DNA of 64,000 nucleotides, taken from contig NC_092014.1 in the NCBI RefSeq assembly GCF_042242105.1, forward strand, positions 15,390,374 through 15,454,373, written 5' to 3'. Below, piece after piece: positions 10,480-22,538 of this stretch. Position 1 is the stretch's first letter. Every line of letters begins with the position of its first letter. The notes below the pieces were generated by a model, which saw only the letters and a program-made list of their open reading frames with translations, made no database searches and had not been told where the DNA came from. This stretch comes from Pempheris klunzingeri (lineage: Eukaryota > Chordata > Actinopteri > Acropomatiformes > Pempheridae). A program made the translations under genes and the position numbers.

Positions 10480-13400
10480 GAGCGGATCTGTCAGACTACT
10501 TTAACTACGGCTTCAATGAAGACACGTGGAAAGCTTACTGTGAAAAACAGAAGAGGCTGCGCATGGGCCTCGAGGTTTCAACTGTCGGCTCTGTGACGAG
10601 CAAGATCACTGTGAGAGACCTGTGTTTGCTTTGTTCTTGTTTTTTGTTCTTTTTTCCAGTCAGCTCCCTCTACATTTCCTCACCTTTCTGTTTTCTTTAT
10701 TTTCATTTTCTTCTCTCTGTCTCATCAGTCAGTTTTAGTATGACCTCCAGGTCATTCTCTTGCATCCTTTAACTGGAAATTTCACATTATAAGAAACACC
10801 ATACCCCTTTATTGAAGTCATGTGAACATTACCAAATTATATTTCATACACATCTATCACCTACCTTTCTAAATTGTTGTGCCTTCTACTTTAAAATCAC
10901 AGACTAACTGTTTCTACCATGATTACCTAATGAAATATATGAACCAGCTTGTTTTGGCTTTGATTTAGGTTCAACAGGGCAGGACAGGCAACGAGAAGGA
11001 AATGTCCAGTTTGCCTGTTCACACCTCCAAGCCAGACTTCACTTCTCCTGTCAATCTGTACAAGTCAGCCGTTACTCAAGTCACGAGGTAACACTTGTGG
11101 TTTTAGCTTCACTTGTTAAGATATCTGGTGATATTACACACATGCAGTTTCCACCAGAAGGGATGTGTACAGAAAAGTAGGATAGCTATAAGTTTGTTTC
11201 CAACCACCTGTTTTGTATGTGCGTTTGGAAATTTGTGGGGGGGGGGAATTTAAGGTTTTACGTTTGGCAGAGCTTGAAAAATTGGTATATTGAAATATGT
11301 TATAATATATGATATATAATGATACGATATATAATATCATGTAATGAAATATATATATTTATATTCATATTATATATATTTTATATCCTCCATGTTTTCA
11401 CATGGGTTTTCCATGGTTTGAGGTTTGACTGGTGCTTTTTTTTTTTTAAAGCGTCATCTTGTTACACCTACTTCTGTAAAGGTTTAAGTGCTCTTGACTA
11501 ATATTAATAGAATCTAATATCTAATATTATTGTGTGTGTCGGGGTCGATTTACTCATCTCTTTAAACCCTGTCCTTTGTTTCAACACGGCAGGATTGCTT
11601 CCCCTCAGTGGCCCGGCCCGCCTATTCAAGACATGTCCTATTATACGTAAGTAGGCATGGCCTTGTTCCTACAATGTTAAATGGGCCTGATGGGAAATGT
11701 GTAAATCCAGGGGCATGGCGTTTTTCTTGACCATGCAATGTGATCACAGAAAAACCTCCACTGCTACTTTCAAGGCCCCAATGATGATTTCTTTTTTCCC
11801 ATTTTTCTGTCATTTGGGATGGTTGATGTGCATGTGTCACAGAGATGTGGCAATTTCTGGATTCTAAGATGCATCGTTATGCAGATGAAGCGATTCTGCA
11901 CCGATGTGGTCACATAATCCAAAGTTTGGATTTATAATTAGGCCCACATGTAATAAAACAATCCAGACCCTATCATTCATTTTTAATCAACAGATCTTAT
12001 TACAGTGCAGCCTACTCAAAGTTACAGCCTTCTTATGTTGATTGTTGATTTTCTGGTCTTGGCCAGACAATGAACTTGTTAAGTTACAGTTCCCTTCCTC
12101 AAGCATCGTCGCTCTCTTGCATTGAATTGAGGGTGAGAGTCAGGCTAACATTACTTTTATATGTTGGGATATATGGTGGAGGAGGGCTGAAATCACCAGC
12201 AAGTGATAAGAAAAAAATGCACCCAATGTTTTGATATTTTGGTACTGCTCGCCACTTTCACCCTGAGCTAACGTGTGCAAGCATAAAGAACACAGTGATC
12301 CCAGTTTATGAGCCAAGGTGCTGTCATCTTTTCTGTCAAACTCAGAGAGGGAGGAAAGTCGCCATGTCTGTGGCAGCTTTTATAGCTAAGAATTTACAGC
12401 CTTTATCAGTCGTAGAGAATCTAGAGTTTTCGCCACTTGCTGAAGACTCATCTTGCTCTCATCTCAAAGTCACTTTACTGAAATAACTATGCCTGCACTG
12501 TACGGCGAAACCAAAGGGCAGGTAACTGAATCAATGAGTAAACCAGGTGGAGTAGCTATTATATGTGATTCCTGGACTTCTGTCATGATGGACTTGTATG
12601 TAACAATTTGTGAAATTTACCACCTTAAGGGTCATTACGTATTTGTAAATGATAAAACCCTTTTAAAGACCGCCTTGAAAGGTTTGATTTGATAGGATGC
12701 TCATAAGATTAAGAAAAATGTCAAATGTTGGCAAAGCTCAAAGTTATAAATCATTTTGATGGTGTTTAACAAACCGACTAATGCCACATGAAGTCCTTTT
12801 GAAGATGCATAGTTTTCTTAAGTCATTATCTCTTCAGGGGCACGATTGTTTCACACACATGGAGACATGGAGTTTTTTAATTTACATCATTGTCAGCCTC
12901 TATTATCCAGTATCAGGAGATATCATGGAGACTTTTACGTGGTGTAGATAAATAGCTGATGAATCATTGCCTATTGTAGGTGTGGAAGTAGACGGTGTGT
13001 ATGTGAATGTTACTCTTGTTCTGGGTACTACTCCGTGTCCTGATTTTTATTTTTTGTATTCTTTTTCCAGGAAGACGAGCGGTACAATAGATGTGATTGG
13101 TGGGCAGACGGCCACCATCAGCAGGGTTGAAGGGCGACGCAGACACAATCTAGATGGCAACAATATCCAGGTGCACAGAGAGAACAGTCATTCTGAATCA
13201 AAAACACTAACAGGGGGTTACACTTCAGCCTTATTTATTCAAAAGAAACAGAGCTGAGTGTGTCGTCATCCCATCCTCTGCTGTCTGCTGTTGTGCAGGT
13301 GATCGCTGAGCAATCAGATGCTGAGCCGACTCCAGCTAAGATGCCCGCCTTCTTCCCTCCAGGACCCATTCCTCCAAACATACCTCCACCTCCTTTCCTC

Positions 13401-16400
13401 CCTCCGCCACCCAACGTCAGCGCTGCACCCCCACTCATCCCCCCGCCCAGTAAGTTCGTCATCATTGTCATCATCATCCTCTGTTTCTTTTCCAGCAGCT
13501 CTCTTTGTGTGTTTAATTTAAAGCAGCCATCCTACCCTGGATTCATGCCGTTCTGTTGTTTTCAATGTGTCTGTTCTCTCTCCCCTCTTAATCCCTTGCA
13601 GGGTTGCCCATTACTGTTCCTCCTCCTGGTTTTCCTCCTCCACCAAGTGGGCCCCCTCCCGCCATCATCCCCACTATGGACAGGTAACACACATAAATGC
13701 GCACACACTCTCTTAGGGCCCCCTTTTAATTGCACAAGTGCAAACGCATCTGTGCAAAAAAGCTGCGTGAAGTGGAATATTGATTGGAGGGTGGGGTGAT
13801 TTAATAAATATATGCAGTCACATCACTGGTCTCATCACTGTTAAACAGCTCTGCCAATCAGTGTGAAGCACGACAACAACAGCTCATCAAATGAAGAATC
13901 GGCTTCTCCAGTAAATCATGTGGATGTCTATAAGGCCCAGAGTGGCACCACAAATCTAGAGCCAAAGGCAGACGGTGTGGTTTTAGCACTTAATCAGTAC
14001 TATGATGATTGAAGCAAATGATAAAACACTAGTTTGGAGAAGCAGTTGATATGATTACTTCAATCATAATTCTATTGTATTTCATGTTGCAAATGGTTGC
14101 ATCATATCTTAAAAGGTGGCACAGCAGTGTTTGCTTCCTAATGCATTTCAAGAATAAAACATTAACAACTGGGAAGGAAGCTGTGACGTACAGGATTAAT
14201 GAGCCCTGGTAATCTGACGTCCCCGTATAACAGAATAACGTCTGTGTGTGTGTGGTGCTGTGCACCAGGATTTCTGGTGTCATTTGCATGTGATTTAATG
14301 ACCGTAAACACAGCGGACAGTTCTGTGTAACGACACTGCAGTCCACCACAGCGCTCCTGAAATCCGAGACTTGACATTCATCAAAATATCTGTCCCGCTG
14401 CCCTCAGATTGCTGCAGAGATTTAATGAACTGAAGGAAAGGCTTTTCATACATGTGGTTGTGAGACGTCCTTTCTCAGCGCAACATCTAAGACACATTTT
14501 TCATCAAATACCAACAACTACCTTCTACAGAGTTAGTTCTCGGCCTCTTAAATCACTCCATACACACACAGATTGTAACATGTTGCCTTCATCCTGTTTC
14601 CACAGTGGCCATCCTGGAAGTTATGATGGACGCTCTGTACCCCCCTACCCGTTCCCTCAAGGTAGGAAGCTTTACAACGTTTTCTAACCTCAGAACTCTC
14701 ATCAATGGACTGAAAACACGTTCTCACATTTGAGTTGCTGTTTTAATATATATGAAAAATAATGACTGAAATGTATTTAAAACAATGCAAACAGGGATAT
14801 GTTGACAGATTAAAGCAAATCTGCATTCTTGGCTATTCATTTTGTCGGTTCTAGTGTTGTTGGAAACGCATGTTATATGTTACATTTGTTAAATTTCACC
14901 CATCGCTAACTGGATATCAACAAAGTCTAATTTCCACGAGACATTTGAGCACAAAGTAATAACCAAATCTTCTGTCCCCTTCGTCTTTGCCTTTTCAGGA
15001 GCATACCCTCCACCCATGGCTGGAGGTGTGCCTCCTCCTTGGCCCCCGATGATGGACAACTCTAAACCCTGGGACTACTATCCTCGTCGAGACGATAAGA
15101 GGGAGAAGGAGAGAGACCGGCCTCCCAGAGAGAGGACACATGAGCGGGAGAGAGAGAGGGAGCACAGCCCTTCAGCTATGAGCTACACCAGGTGAGAGGG
15201 AGAAAAGCACATGCACTCACACAAACACACGTATGTATTTCACAAGCCAGGTGATGAGTTAAGTAGCATTTGTGAAGCCACCAAATGTGATGGATGATGT
15301 GATGAATGATACACTCATGCACTCATATTCACAGATACAGATTGATTTACTGCAACAGTCAAAATCCGAGAACGGATTTGTTTTGTATGCATGCAAACAC
15401 AATATAATACTGTTATTGTTCTTTCGACTTCCATAGCGACGAGGAGCGCTATCGCTACCGTGAGTATCAGGAGCGGGGTTATGCAGAGCGACATCGTGAC
15501 CGGTCGAGCCGAGAGAAGGAGGAAAGACACAGAGAGAGGCGGCACCGAGAGAAAGAGGAGGGACGCCACAAGTCCTCTCGCAGGTAAATGAACAGACAGA
15601 ACTTTTCTCTTAAACCAGTAGAAACCAATAGTTTTTTAAACCCCATCACCCAAACAGCGATTATCCAATCGCAGCTTAGCAATTGTAATCATAGACTGCA
15701 TAAAAGAAGTGGACATAGCCACCGTGACGTCACCCGTTGGTTTGTGGTCCACTGTTTTGAAGCATCGAGTTCAGCTTTACGGCCGTCGCCATCTTGGTTT
15801 TTGTTACTAGAAGTGATGTTCGTGCCACAAAGGCTGCCTCGGATTGGTTAGTCACAACACAGTCCGGCCTTAAAGCATACACTGCTGGTCTATTTTCCTT
15901 TAAATGGAACCAAAATTTACTAAATGAAGACTGTAAACTAGCACCTGAGGCCATAAACCCGTTAGGAAAGTGTTTACTTAGGTAATAAATCAATCAAGAA
16001 GTAGGGCCATTTTCCCATTGACTTCTATTCAACCAGAATTCTTTTTGCAGCCAACATAGTCGCCCTTTGCTGGCCAATTTAAAGGCACTTTCGCATTGGC
16101 TTCACTTTACAAACCCGGAAGTTACGTCCACTTCTTAATACTGCCTATGATTGTAATGAGATAGAGCAAGCCTTTGGATTTCTCCATATGATGAAGCCGT
16201 GTGCACAGAGCTGTAGTTAGTGATAATGTGAGCATAATTAGCTCACGAGCTCATCTGTCAGCGACGGGTGCAGAAGCAGGCTTCTTGTTGATGGTGCGAT
16301 GATGTGATCATGCTTTTGTCTACCTCTGAAATCCCATTTGTTCAAAAATGACTGCAAATTTTGAGTGGTACATCTGTTGACGTTATCATTTGTAAAGTGC

Positions 16401-16879
16401 ATATGTCCCCAACGGGGAGATTGACAGAATTAACAATAACAACCAAGTGGGATAGAGGCCTAGCAAATGGTCACTTTTTTTTTTTTTTAACCCACATATC
16501 CTGCCTTTTTCTAATTTGGCACCATACTGCCTCCCTCGCCTTTTTTCTCTTCTCCATTTCACTTCACCTCTTTTTTCTTTCACCTATTGATCTTCTTGTC
16601 TTCATCTCCCTCTCCCTCCCTCCTTTCCCCCCACTGCCCTTCCTCCCTGCCCTTTACTTTCCCTCTGATATCTCTCTCCCCCCTCTTCGCCTCTTCTGCC
16701 CTTTCCACACTTTTCGCCCTTCTCCATCCATTAGCAGCAGTAGCAGGAGGAGGCACGACAGCGAGGAGGGTGACAGCCACCGTAGGCACAAACACAAGAA
16801 GAGCAAGAGGAGCAAGGAGGGCAAAGAGGCCAGTGAGGAGATCAGTGCAGACCAAGAGAACCAGGAGGCCATGGAGTAG
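8219..16879 (+). CDS. fip1l1: Pre-mRNA 3'-end processing factor FIP1 (FIP1-like 1)
   Basis: Coding exons: 8219-8297, 8665-8719, 9370-9436, 9611-9723, 9953-10017, 10242-10349, 10480-10610, 10969-11087, 11593-11646, 13071-13170, 13299-13449, 13602-13683, 14606-14661, 14999-15191, 15437-15583, 16735-16879. All junctions are GT-AG and the frame is open throughout, giving 554 aa. FIP1L1 is a subunit of the nuclear cleavage and polyadenylation specificity factor; it binds U-rich RNA and helps recruit poly(A) polymerase. The N-terminus is acidic (SAEEADK..., with an Asp/Ser run near residues 75-90). The Fip1 motif ([19 protein letters not shown]) starts near residue 165. A proline-rich stretch covers about 310-420. 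The tail is rich in Arg-Glu/Arg-Asp and Lys, including [17 protein letters not shown], nearly identical to the human C-terminus. Introns 9 and 15 carry hAT-type material. Confidence 0.95.
10350..10479 (+). repeat. fip1l1 intron 6 bounded by GT repeats at both ends
   Basis: This 130 bp intron opens with GTGTGTGAGTGTGTGAG and further GT units to about 10382. It closes with a (TG)15-like run at about 10448-10477 directly before the TAG acceptor. The run stands where a pyrimidine tract would normally be. The flanking exon 7 encodes the Fip1 motif. Confidence 0.85.
11270..11395. repeat. AT-rich low-complexity tract in fip1l1 intron 8
   Basis: About 125 bp consist almost only of A and T, with many ATATAT/TATATA units. 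The tract lies between exons 8 and 9 and has no coding value. Confidence 0.7.
12280..12700 (+). mobile_element. hAT transposase relic (ZBED-like) in fip1l1 intron 9
   Basis: Two overlapping + frames resemble the N-terminal catalytic part of ZBED/hAT transposases. [19 protein letters not shown] near 12375-12430 matches the family's 'MIxxDLQPxSVVExxGF' block. [15 protein letters not shown] near 12470-12515 and [19 protein letters not shown] near 12550-12610 match the following helix and the catalytic 'DxWTS' segment. A frame shift separates the first block from the rest, and the element is truncated on both sides. It is a plain DNA-transposon fossil in the host intron, same orientation as the gene. 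Terminal repeats were not found. Confidence 0.75.
15690..16149. mobile_element. 460 bp hAT-type MITE with 8 bp target duplication
   Basis: The left end CATAGACTGCATAAAAGAAG and the inverted right end (reverse complement CATAGGCAGTATTAAGAAG) are terminal inverted repeats continuing into GTGGAC(A/G)TA. A perfect 8 bp direct repeat, ATTGTAAT, flanks the element at 15682-15689 and 16150-16157, the duplication size of the hAT superfamily. It has no transposase; a 63 aa frame inside is not recognisable. It lies in fip1l1 intron 15 and carries TGACGTCA (15725-15732), GCCATCTTG (15788-15796) and CCGGAAGT (16115-16122). Confidence 0.9.
16480..16734 (+). repeat. Extended polypyrimidine tract before the last fip1l1 exon
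   Basis: About 250 bases upstream of the last exon are dominated by C and T (CTCCCTCTCCCTCCCTCC-like), ending at the TTAG acceptor. The tract is far longer than a usual splice pyrimidine tract and explains the Ser/Pro/Leu-rich or Glu/Arg-rich open frames in all registers there. Confidence 0.75.
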
Positions 16880-17385
16880 CGATCACCGCCTCCAACAAAA
16901 CCAAGAAGTCACAGAGTGATCGATGCGCTCTGTCACTTCCCTCTCCATCAATCTCAATTCCCCTCCAACCCCTGTCGTTCATCCTCACCATCACTTCAGA
17001 CGGAGAATGGATGGAGCAGAGGAGGTGATGAAAGAGGGGTGTTTGTCCTCTTTACTTCACCCGTCTTTCCATCACCAGCTGACATCAGACAGGTCGTCAA
17101 TCTGTCTTTTAACCCCTCCTCACTCTTTCCCCGTCTCCCCCTCCCTCCTCTCAGAGCGGCACCTCAATAATTAGGCCATGCTCAGAGATTTCACTGTATA
17201 GTCAGGACGATCAGCAGATTTAGCTCTTTTTCTGTCATTTGTTTGTTCGTTGTCCCTTTGTTCTTGTCCTGTATGAAGACATCTATAGAGAGCTCTCAGT
17301 TTGTCAAGTTCAATTAAAAAAAACACTTTTGATAAGACCTCTTTTTTTTGTGACTTTTTGGGAATAAACAGTCCAATAATTGTTA
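16880..17385 (+). other. fip1l1: fip1l1 3' UTR and poly(A) signal
   Basis: It runs from the TAG stop to an AATAAA at about 17362-17367 (GGGAATAAACAG). This is the first strong canonical signal downstream of the stop and gives a 3' UTR of about 500 nt. Open frames inside it are not conserved-looking. Confidence 0.65.
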
Positions 17386-18758
17386 ACATATATTATTCCT
17401 CAATAGTGTGTCATGTTAATCTTTTTCTTAGGCTTTGGTAACTATATAGTCACTCTTAATACATTTTAAAAATCACCTTAGGGTGTCTTAAATATTGTGA
17501 CTGAAGTAGTCTTGAAAAATGAAAAAAAAAAAAAATATAGAAATACATTAATATAATTTTTCTTCAAAAGGAAAGTATGTGTTTGGGTAACTTTTCTACT
17601 GCTAAAGAGATGGTTAATGCAAGAAGATCTTGTATTATTTTGTGAACAGGTACACGTCAGGGCATCTGTTTTGTGTGTACTTAACGTTTGTTGGATTTCA
17701 ACTTGTTAAATGGTCATAATTGTTAGTGAGGATCAATTGACGGGGCACAGCTGGGGTTATCAGCAGTTCAAATGAGTTTCAAATTAATACTTCATTTCAC
17801 TACAAACCAAAAGGTTTTATTGGGGGGAGCTCATAGTAGCATTAATTTCTTTGATTCAGGGTCTCAATTTTTATGCCTTTTCAGTCAAGTGATCAGCTCA
17901 TAAAATGGGATGTTTAGTTATGGGTTAAACTACCCAGCACTGTACACTGTTGGTGTACAAAGTATAAATCATTTAAGAACAAGATCCATACCATCCAACT
18001 GCAACATCAAAATGTTAATGCCTCAGTAATAAAACAAAAGTTTGACAAAAAATAAAACATAACTCAAGGTCCACTTGCTGGCTTTTAACTGTATCACAGT
18101 CAGTGGACTGGATTTCTTAATTCCTACTTTTACAGTTTTATGTTTTGCACAATTTAGAATAGAACTCAAGTTGCATAATGAGCACTTGCGTTTGATTTTT
18201 TGTTTAAAACAAATATAAAATGTAACTTACAAAAGAAATGTGCACAAAGCCATTCACATACAGTACATATACAGGCACAGTCACACCTACACACACTCAC
18301 TTGTACATGAATTAAAAGTCAACAAAAGCCTTTGTAGGAGAGTTAGGAAGCTGAAATCTTATGTAAGCAAGATAAACAGGATTACATTAAATATTTTTAT
18401 TGTATGCTTTGTGGTAATGCTACTCTACACAAAATGGTCTTTATACGTCCTCCAGCACTGCCAGTAGCTGGAAAAAATAAAACAATTAATGGACAGAGTG
18501 GTGAATTATTCACAGTGCTGATTAGACCTTTTTTCATCCGACAGACTAATGAATGCATTAGTACACACACACTGTATAGAACGGCCTGTACTAAGCTCTC
18601 TGTTGTATGTGATCGGATCAAGATTCCTAAACAGGTCAAAGTCTCCCCTCTGTGTGCTGTTTGCTTTGGTTACATCACCTGTGAATATACGCTGGTGAGA
18701 TGAATCCAGAAGTGGAGACTGTTGAAAAGTTAGTGAAGAGGAGTCCACCTGAAGACGG
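17386..18758. other. Intergenic between fip1l1 and lipocalin A
   Basis: AT-rich sequence with an A run near 17522-17535. No gene, RNA or mobile element is recognised. Confidence 0.5.
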
Positions 18759-18766
18759 GATAAAAG
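18759..18766 (+). promoter_or_regulatory. TATA-like box of lipocalin A
   Basis: GATAAAAG lies 54 bp before the start codon, which would place transcription start near 18785-18795 with a very short 5' UTR. This is an inference from position and motif only. Confidence 0.45.
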
Positions 18767-18812
18767 AGGAGGAGGAAAGCTTGAGAAAACCAAATTAAGA
18801 GCCATCTAGAGG

Positions 18813-21786
18813 ATGAAGTGTGCTGCTGCTGTTGTGCTGCTCAGTCTTCTCTCAGTGGGACACTCTGCTCCGCTGAACGACTGTGACAGTCTGGTAAAAC
18901 CAATAGCTATCAGCAATGAAGACGTAAGTGCACTTCTTGACTATATTTTCACACAGTTAGACATATAAATTAGGTTTTCTTCTATTGAAGAAATCTGCCA
19001 GCTGTCCCGCTTCAGGTTTTTAAAAATTATTGTTTGAATAAACGCAAAGACAGGTGAGAGGTTTGTAGGCGACGGCAGCAGGGTCACTGTCCTGACCACC
19101 CGTGTGTCTGCTTGTCCTCTCTTGTATCAGGCTGAACAGCTTATAAAACTTCAAGTTGGGGAAAAGACAAGAGGAAACACTGTCTAATCAGATACAATTC
19201 AGTGAAACATTCACACTGCACACACACACAACCTCTACTGTCTACAGTTTTGAAGACACAAAAAGTATCTTATTAAAATTGTGAAACTGGAACTGTAACT
19301 TACCTAAAAACTTATGTTTCAGTTGAATCTATGAATCACTAACACGTACAAAAACTAATCCAGTAGGTCAAAGTCTTTTGCTGTTTCCAACTTAAATACA
19401 ATTCAGCCACAGGAGATGACAGCTTACAGCCCTGTGATCTCTTCAGTAAATATGGCAATGAACAGCAGTAACCTGCAGTGTTCCTTTATCACCAGATTTG
19501 GCAAAATACATTACATGCTGTACATGGCCACTGCAATGAAACGTTTTGTTTAACAGGCACAAATAATATGGTACAAATTATACAGACATCAGGAATGTCC
19601 TTGAACGACAAGCACCATTAAAACGCAATTAAATATTCCTTTATCGCTGGATTTTTATTGGGAACTTTATTTCTCCATTTTATGCTCGTCTGTGGACGAT
19701 TTTCAAAACCAACCAATGTGGCATCATTGTGTTATTTAATTTAAGAGTAACGAGGAAGCCCCAAATGTATGATAAAACACTGATGTTATATTTCAAATAT
19801 ATTTAACTTAGTATACCAAACAAATCTCCCATGGGCCTGAGGAATATTAACATATATTGTGCTCTCTGTCTGTCTGTGTGCTCCAGATGTTGGGGAGGTG
19901 GCTGTACATCGGGGGGAGCTCTGACCTCCCAGGAAGCCGCTCCCTGGGCCACCTGCTGACCAGCGCCTGGCTGGACATCACTGCGACCTCCCAGAGCAAC
20001 ATCCTCAATCTGCTCCAGACTCAGAGAATGTAAATCCACACCCAACTATCACACTGTGTCTGCTGTTAGAGGGAAATTAGCTCCACAGGAATTTATAAGG
20101 GTGAATTCTGAGGTTTGTAATGCTTTTACAGATCAAATTCCTAGTCTGGACCACATGCTGCTACATGAGCTGCTACTGTAAAAGAAAGGAGGAACTTTTC
20201 TTGTTATAACTAGATATATACAATAAAATTGTAGTGACATATTTTTGCACTAAATACTTATCTCTTCTCATTTGTAAGGCGTAAATTTGACAGCATACAA
20301 TTAATTGTAAATTCAAACATGCATCACTAGCAGTTTGCAGAGCTCCCATTTTAATTCAGTATTTTAGAGCGTCTCGTATCTTCAGCTGTATGCTTGCAAA
20401 GGTGTATGTGCGTCGTGTAAAGTTGCACAAGTTGCACGAACCAAGGCCTTCAAAATGTATAAAAAATACAAATGGCTTGGATTGTCTTCTCCATCAAGCC
20501 TCTCTATGTCTGTATGTGCCTTGAGATTATATACAGTAACTGCAAATATATCTAATCCTGCATAAACAGGTTTTTGGCCGCTTGGGGTCAGTGGAAACAA
20601 TCTGTAAACACAACATTAACATGCTATCAGCTTATAAAGTCGCTATGGTGAACTCCTCAGTGAACAGTTGATTATTAACACATACAGTCGATGTGGAGCA
20701 ACACGGTGAGAGAGAATCAAAACAGTGAAGTTGCAAGTGAAACCAAAACAAGCTGAAAGACACTAAAGCGCGAGGAAGTGCGCCACACCACCTTTTGCAC
20801 ATGCGTGGAGTCATTTCATCCACTGACAATACAGAAATGTTGATTATGTGTATTGAATCTAATACAGGAGTTTACAGTATAATTTATGTACAGCTGCTTC
20901 ATTCTGCCGCCTGACTAAAGATGTTCTGATGCAGCGTTTGTTCATTTCTTCACAGGTATGGCAAATGTTCGAGCTTAACATACAATGTGACTTTTGAAAA
21001 CAGCGTGATGTTAATTGGTGAGTGCAGAGGAGCCACGCTGTGTCAGAGAGATTCTTTAAAGTGGAAATTGGAAAGTGGAAAAAAGTAATTTCCTATTTGT
21101 GTGTGTATTTTTTTCACAGAGCAACCTTTCTACCTCAAGGAAGTCTACCTGCCAACTAACTGCTCCGACTGTCTGGTTGTCTATGAAGAAATTATCTCTG
21201 GCCAGGATACTTTCACCAGTCTTCTGCTTTTTAGTAAGAAACTCACTTATTAGTCCTAAAACACTGAACTGGATACATCTTTATTCGTCTGTAATCCAGC
21301 GGGTATTTTGTTTAACATGACAGAATAAGGCTCCAATCATGCTGTGAACTCTCTTTGTTAAGTTACCTGTTTGTAGTAACTTTAGTTTAGTTTAAATGTC
21401 TTTACATTTTGGGAAGCAGCTCCTGACTTTGCTCCTAACTCAGACATCTGTATTTCCAGGCAGAAGAAAGAGTGTCTCACCTGCTGCTCTGGAGATGCTC
21501 AAGAGACAAGCAGAATGCCTCCGGATGCCGTTGCCCATTATGATAGACACAAACTACGGTGAGAATTTTAACCAATTCTCTCCATCCAATTCTTAATCTG
21601 AGGTCCACGACGTCATACAGAGCTGTGTGTCTTGTGTTAATCTTAATGTTTATGTCCACAGAAATCTGCCCAGACGACATCCCGCCCTCAGAGGGGCTCA
21701 CGGCCCTCAACTCCCTGTTAGAGGCTAAGATGGGACATCGAGTTGCAAGAATATTGGATTCTCTTTTTGATATGTTTCTGAACTGA
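18813..21786 (+). CDS. Secreted lipocalin A (tributyltin/saxitoxin-tetrodotoxin-binding protein-like)
   Basis: Exons: 18813-18923, 19887-20029, 20956-21017, 21120-21233, 21460-21558, 21662-21786, giving 217 aa with all GT-AG junctions. Residues 1-18 form a signal peptide (MKCAAAVVLLSLLSVGHS). The lipocalin signature G-x-W appears as MLGRWLYI at residues 38-45. Cysteine pairs (NCSDC near 122-126, AECL, EICPDD) and possible N-glycosylation sites (NVT, NCS) follow. The size, six-exon layout and cysteine pattern fit the fish plasma lipocalins called tributyltin-binding or saxitoxin/tetrodotoxin-binding proteins, relatives of alpha-1-acid glycoprotein. Those bind small hydrophobic or toxic ligands in blood; the ligand here is unknown. 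It is followed 750 bp downstream by a paralogue with matching exon structure. Family call is firm; subfamily is from motif memory. Confidence 0.82.
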
Positions 21787-22538
21787 TTTATAGTCAGTTT
21801 TGCCATAAGCCGTTTTGCATTAGGACGCATGTTTCTATTCTGATGTAGGCTTAGATCGATCATTTAATAAAATGTTATAAAATTGAGATGGCGGAGTCGC
21901 CTTTATTACTGTCACGTGTGAGAAAACAGAAGAAACTGAAATAAACTAAGCTGACAGCACCACTTGTTACTAGTAAGTCAGGAGTTAGACTCTTGGTAAA
22001 TGTATTACACTGGACAGAAAAAAATGTTGAACTCTGGAAGCACCTCTGAAACGATGAAAAAAGTGTTGGATGAAACACAAGAAGTTAGGCCAAAGGTATC
22101 GTAACAATCAATCAGCATAGTAACAAAGAAACTTCACTTTCCAATGTATAGACTAGCAGACACATTTACGTAACCCCAGTGAAAAATTGACATTGAGTCC
22201 TCACAGAAAGTACAACACAACACACTCTCGTCATGATTTAATTGCTGTTTATTGCTCTAATTACCCAGTTTCTGTTTTTGTTTTAGCATAATCACAGTTC
22301 ATCTAAATCTGGAGGCCCACTTTTGCTAAAAAACAATGAACCTTTCACTTAATCTGCCGCTCAACCAGATTGCCTCACATGTGTAAACAACTCAGATCTG
22401 CTTGTGGGCTGAGCCTCTGAACCTTCGTGCACCAGTTTTAGCTCAAATCTGACTCAGGCAGCTTCAAGCAACGATTTCTGCGAAACCTGGAGACACACAG
22501 ATTTAGGATCTCTGTGTACGCAGCTGTGGAGAGCCACG
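21787..22538. other. Lipocalin A 3' UTR and spacer to lipocalin B
   Basis: AATAAA at about 21865-21870 is a likely poly(A) signal for lipocalin A. From about 22300 onward the sequence resembles the stretch starting at 24824 (see the relic copy), so it belongs to the duplicated unit. No TATA box is clear before lipocalin B. Confidence 0.55.

Noticed and set aside
13848-13910. Possible extra fip1l1 exon after an AAACAG acceptor-like site
   Set aside because: No matching donor or conserved peptide, and exon 12 joins exon 13 in frame without it.
15794-15985. 63 aa frame inside the fip1l1 intron 15 element
   Set aside because: Falls within a non-autonomous element and resembles no transposase.
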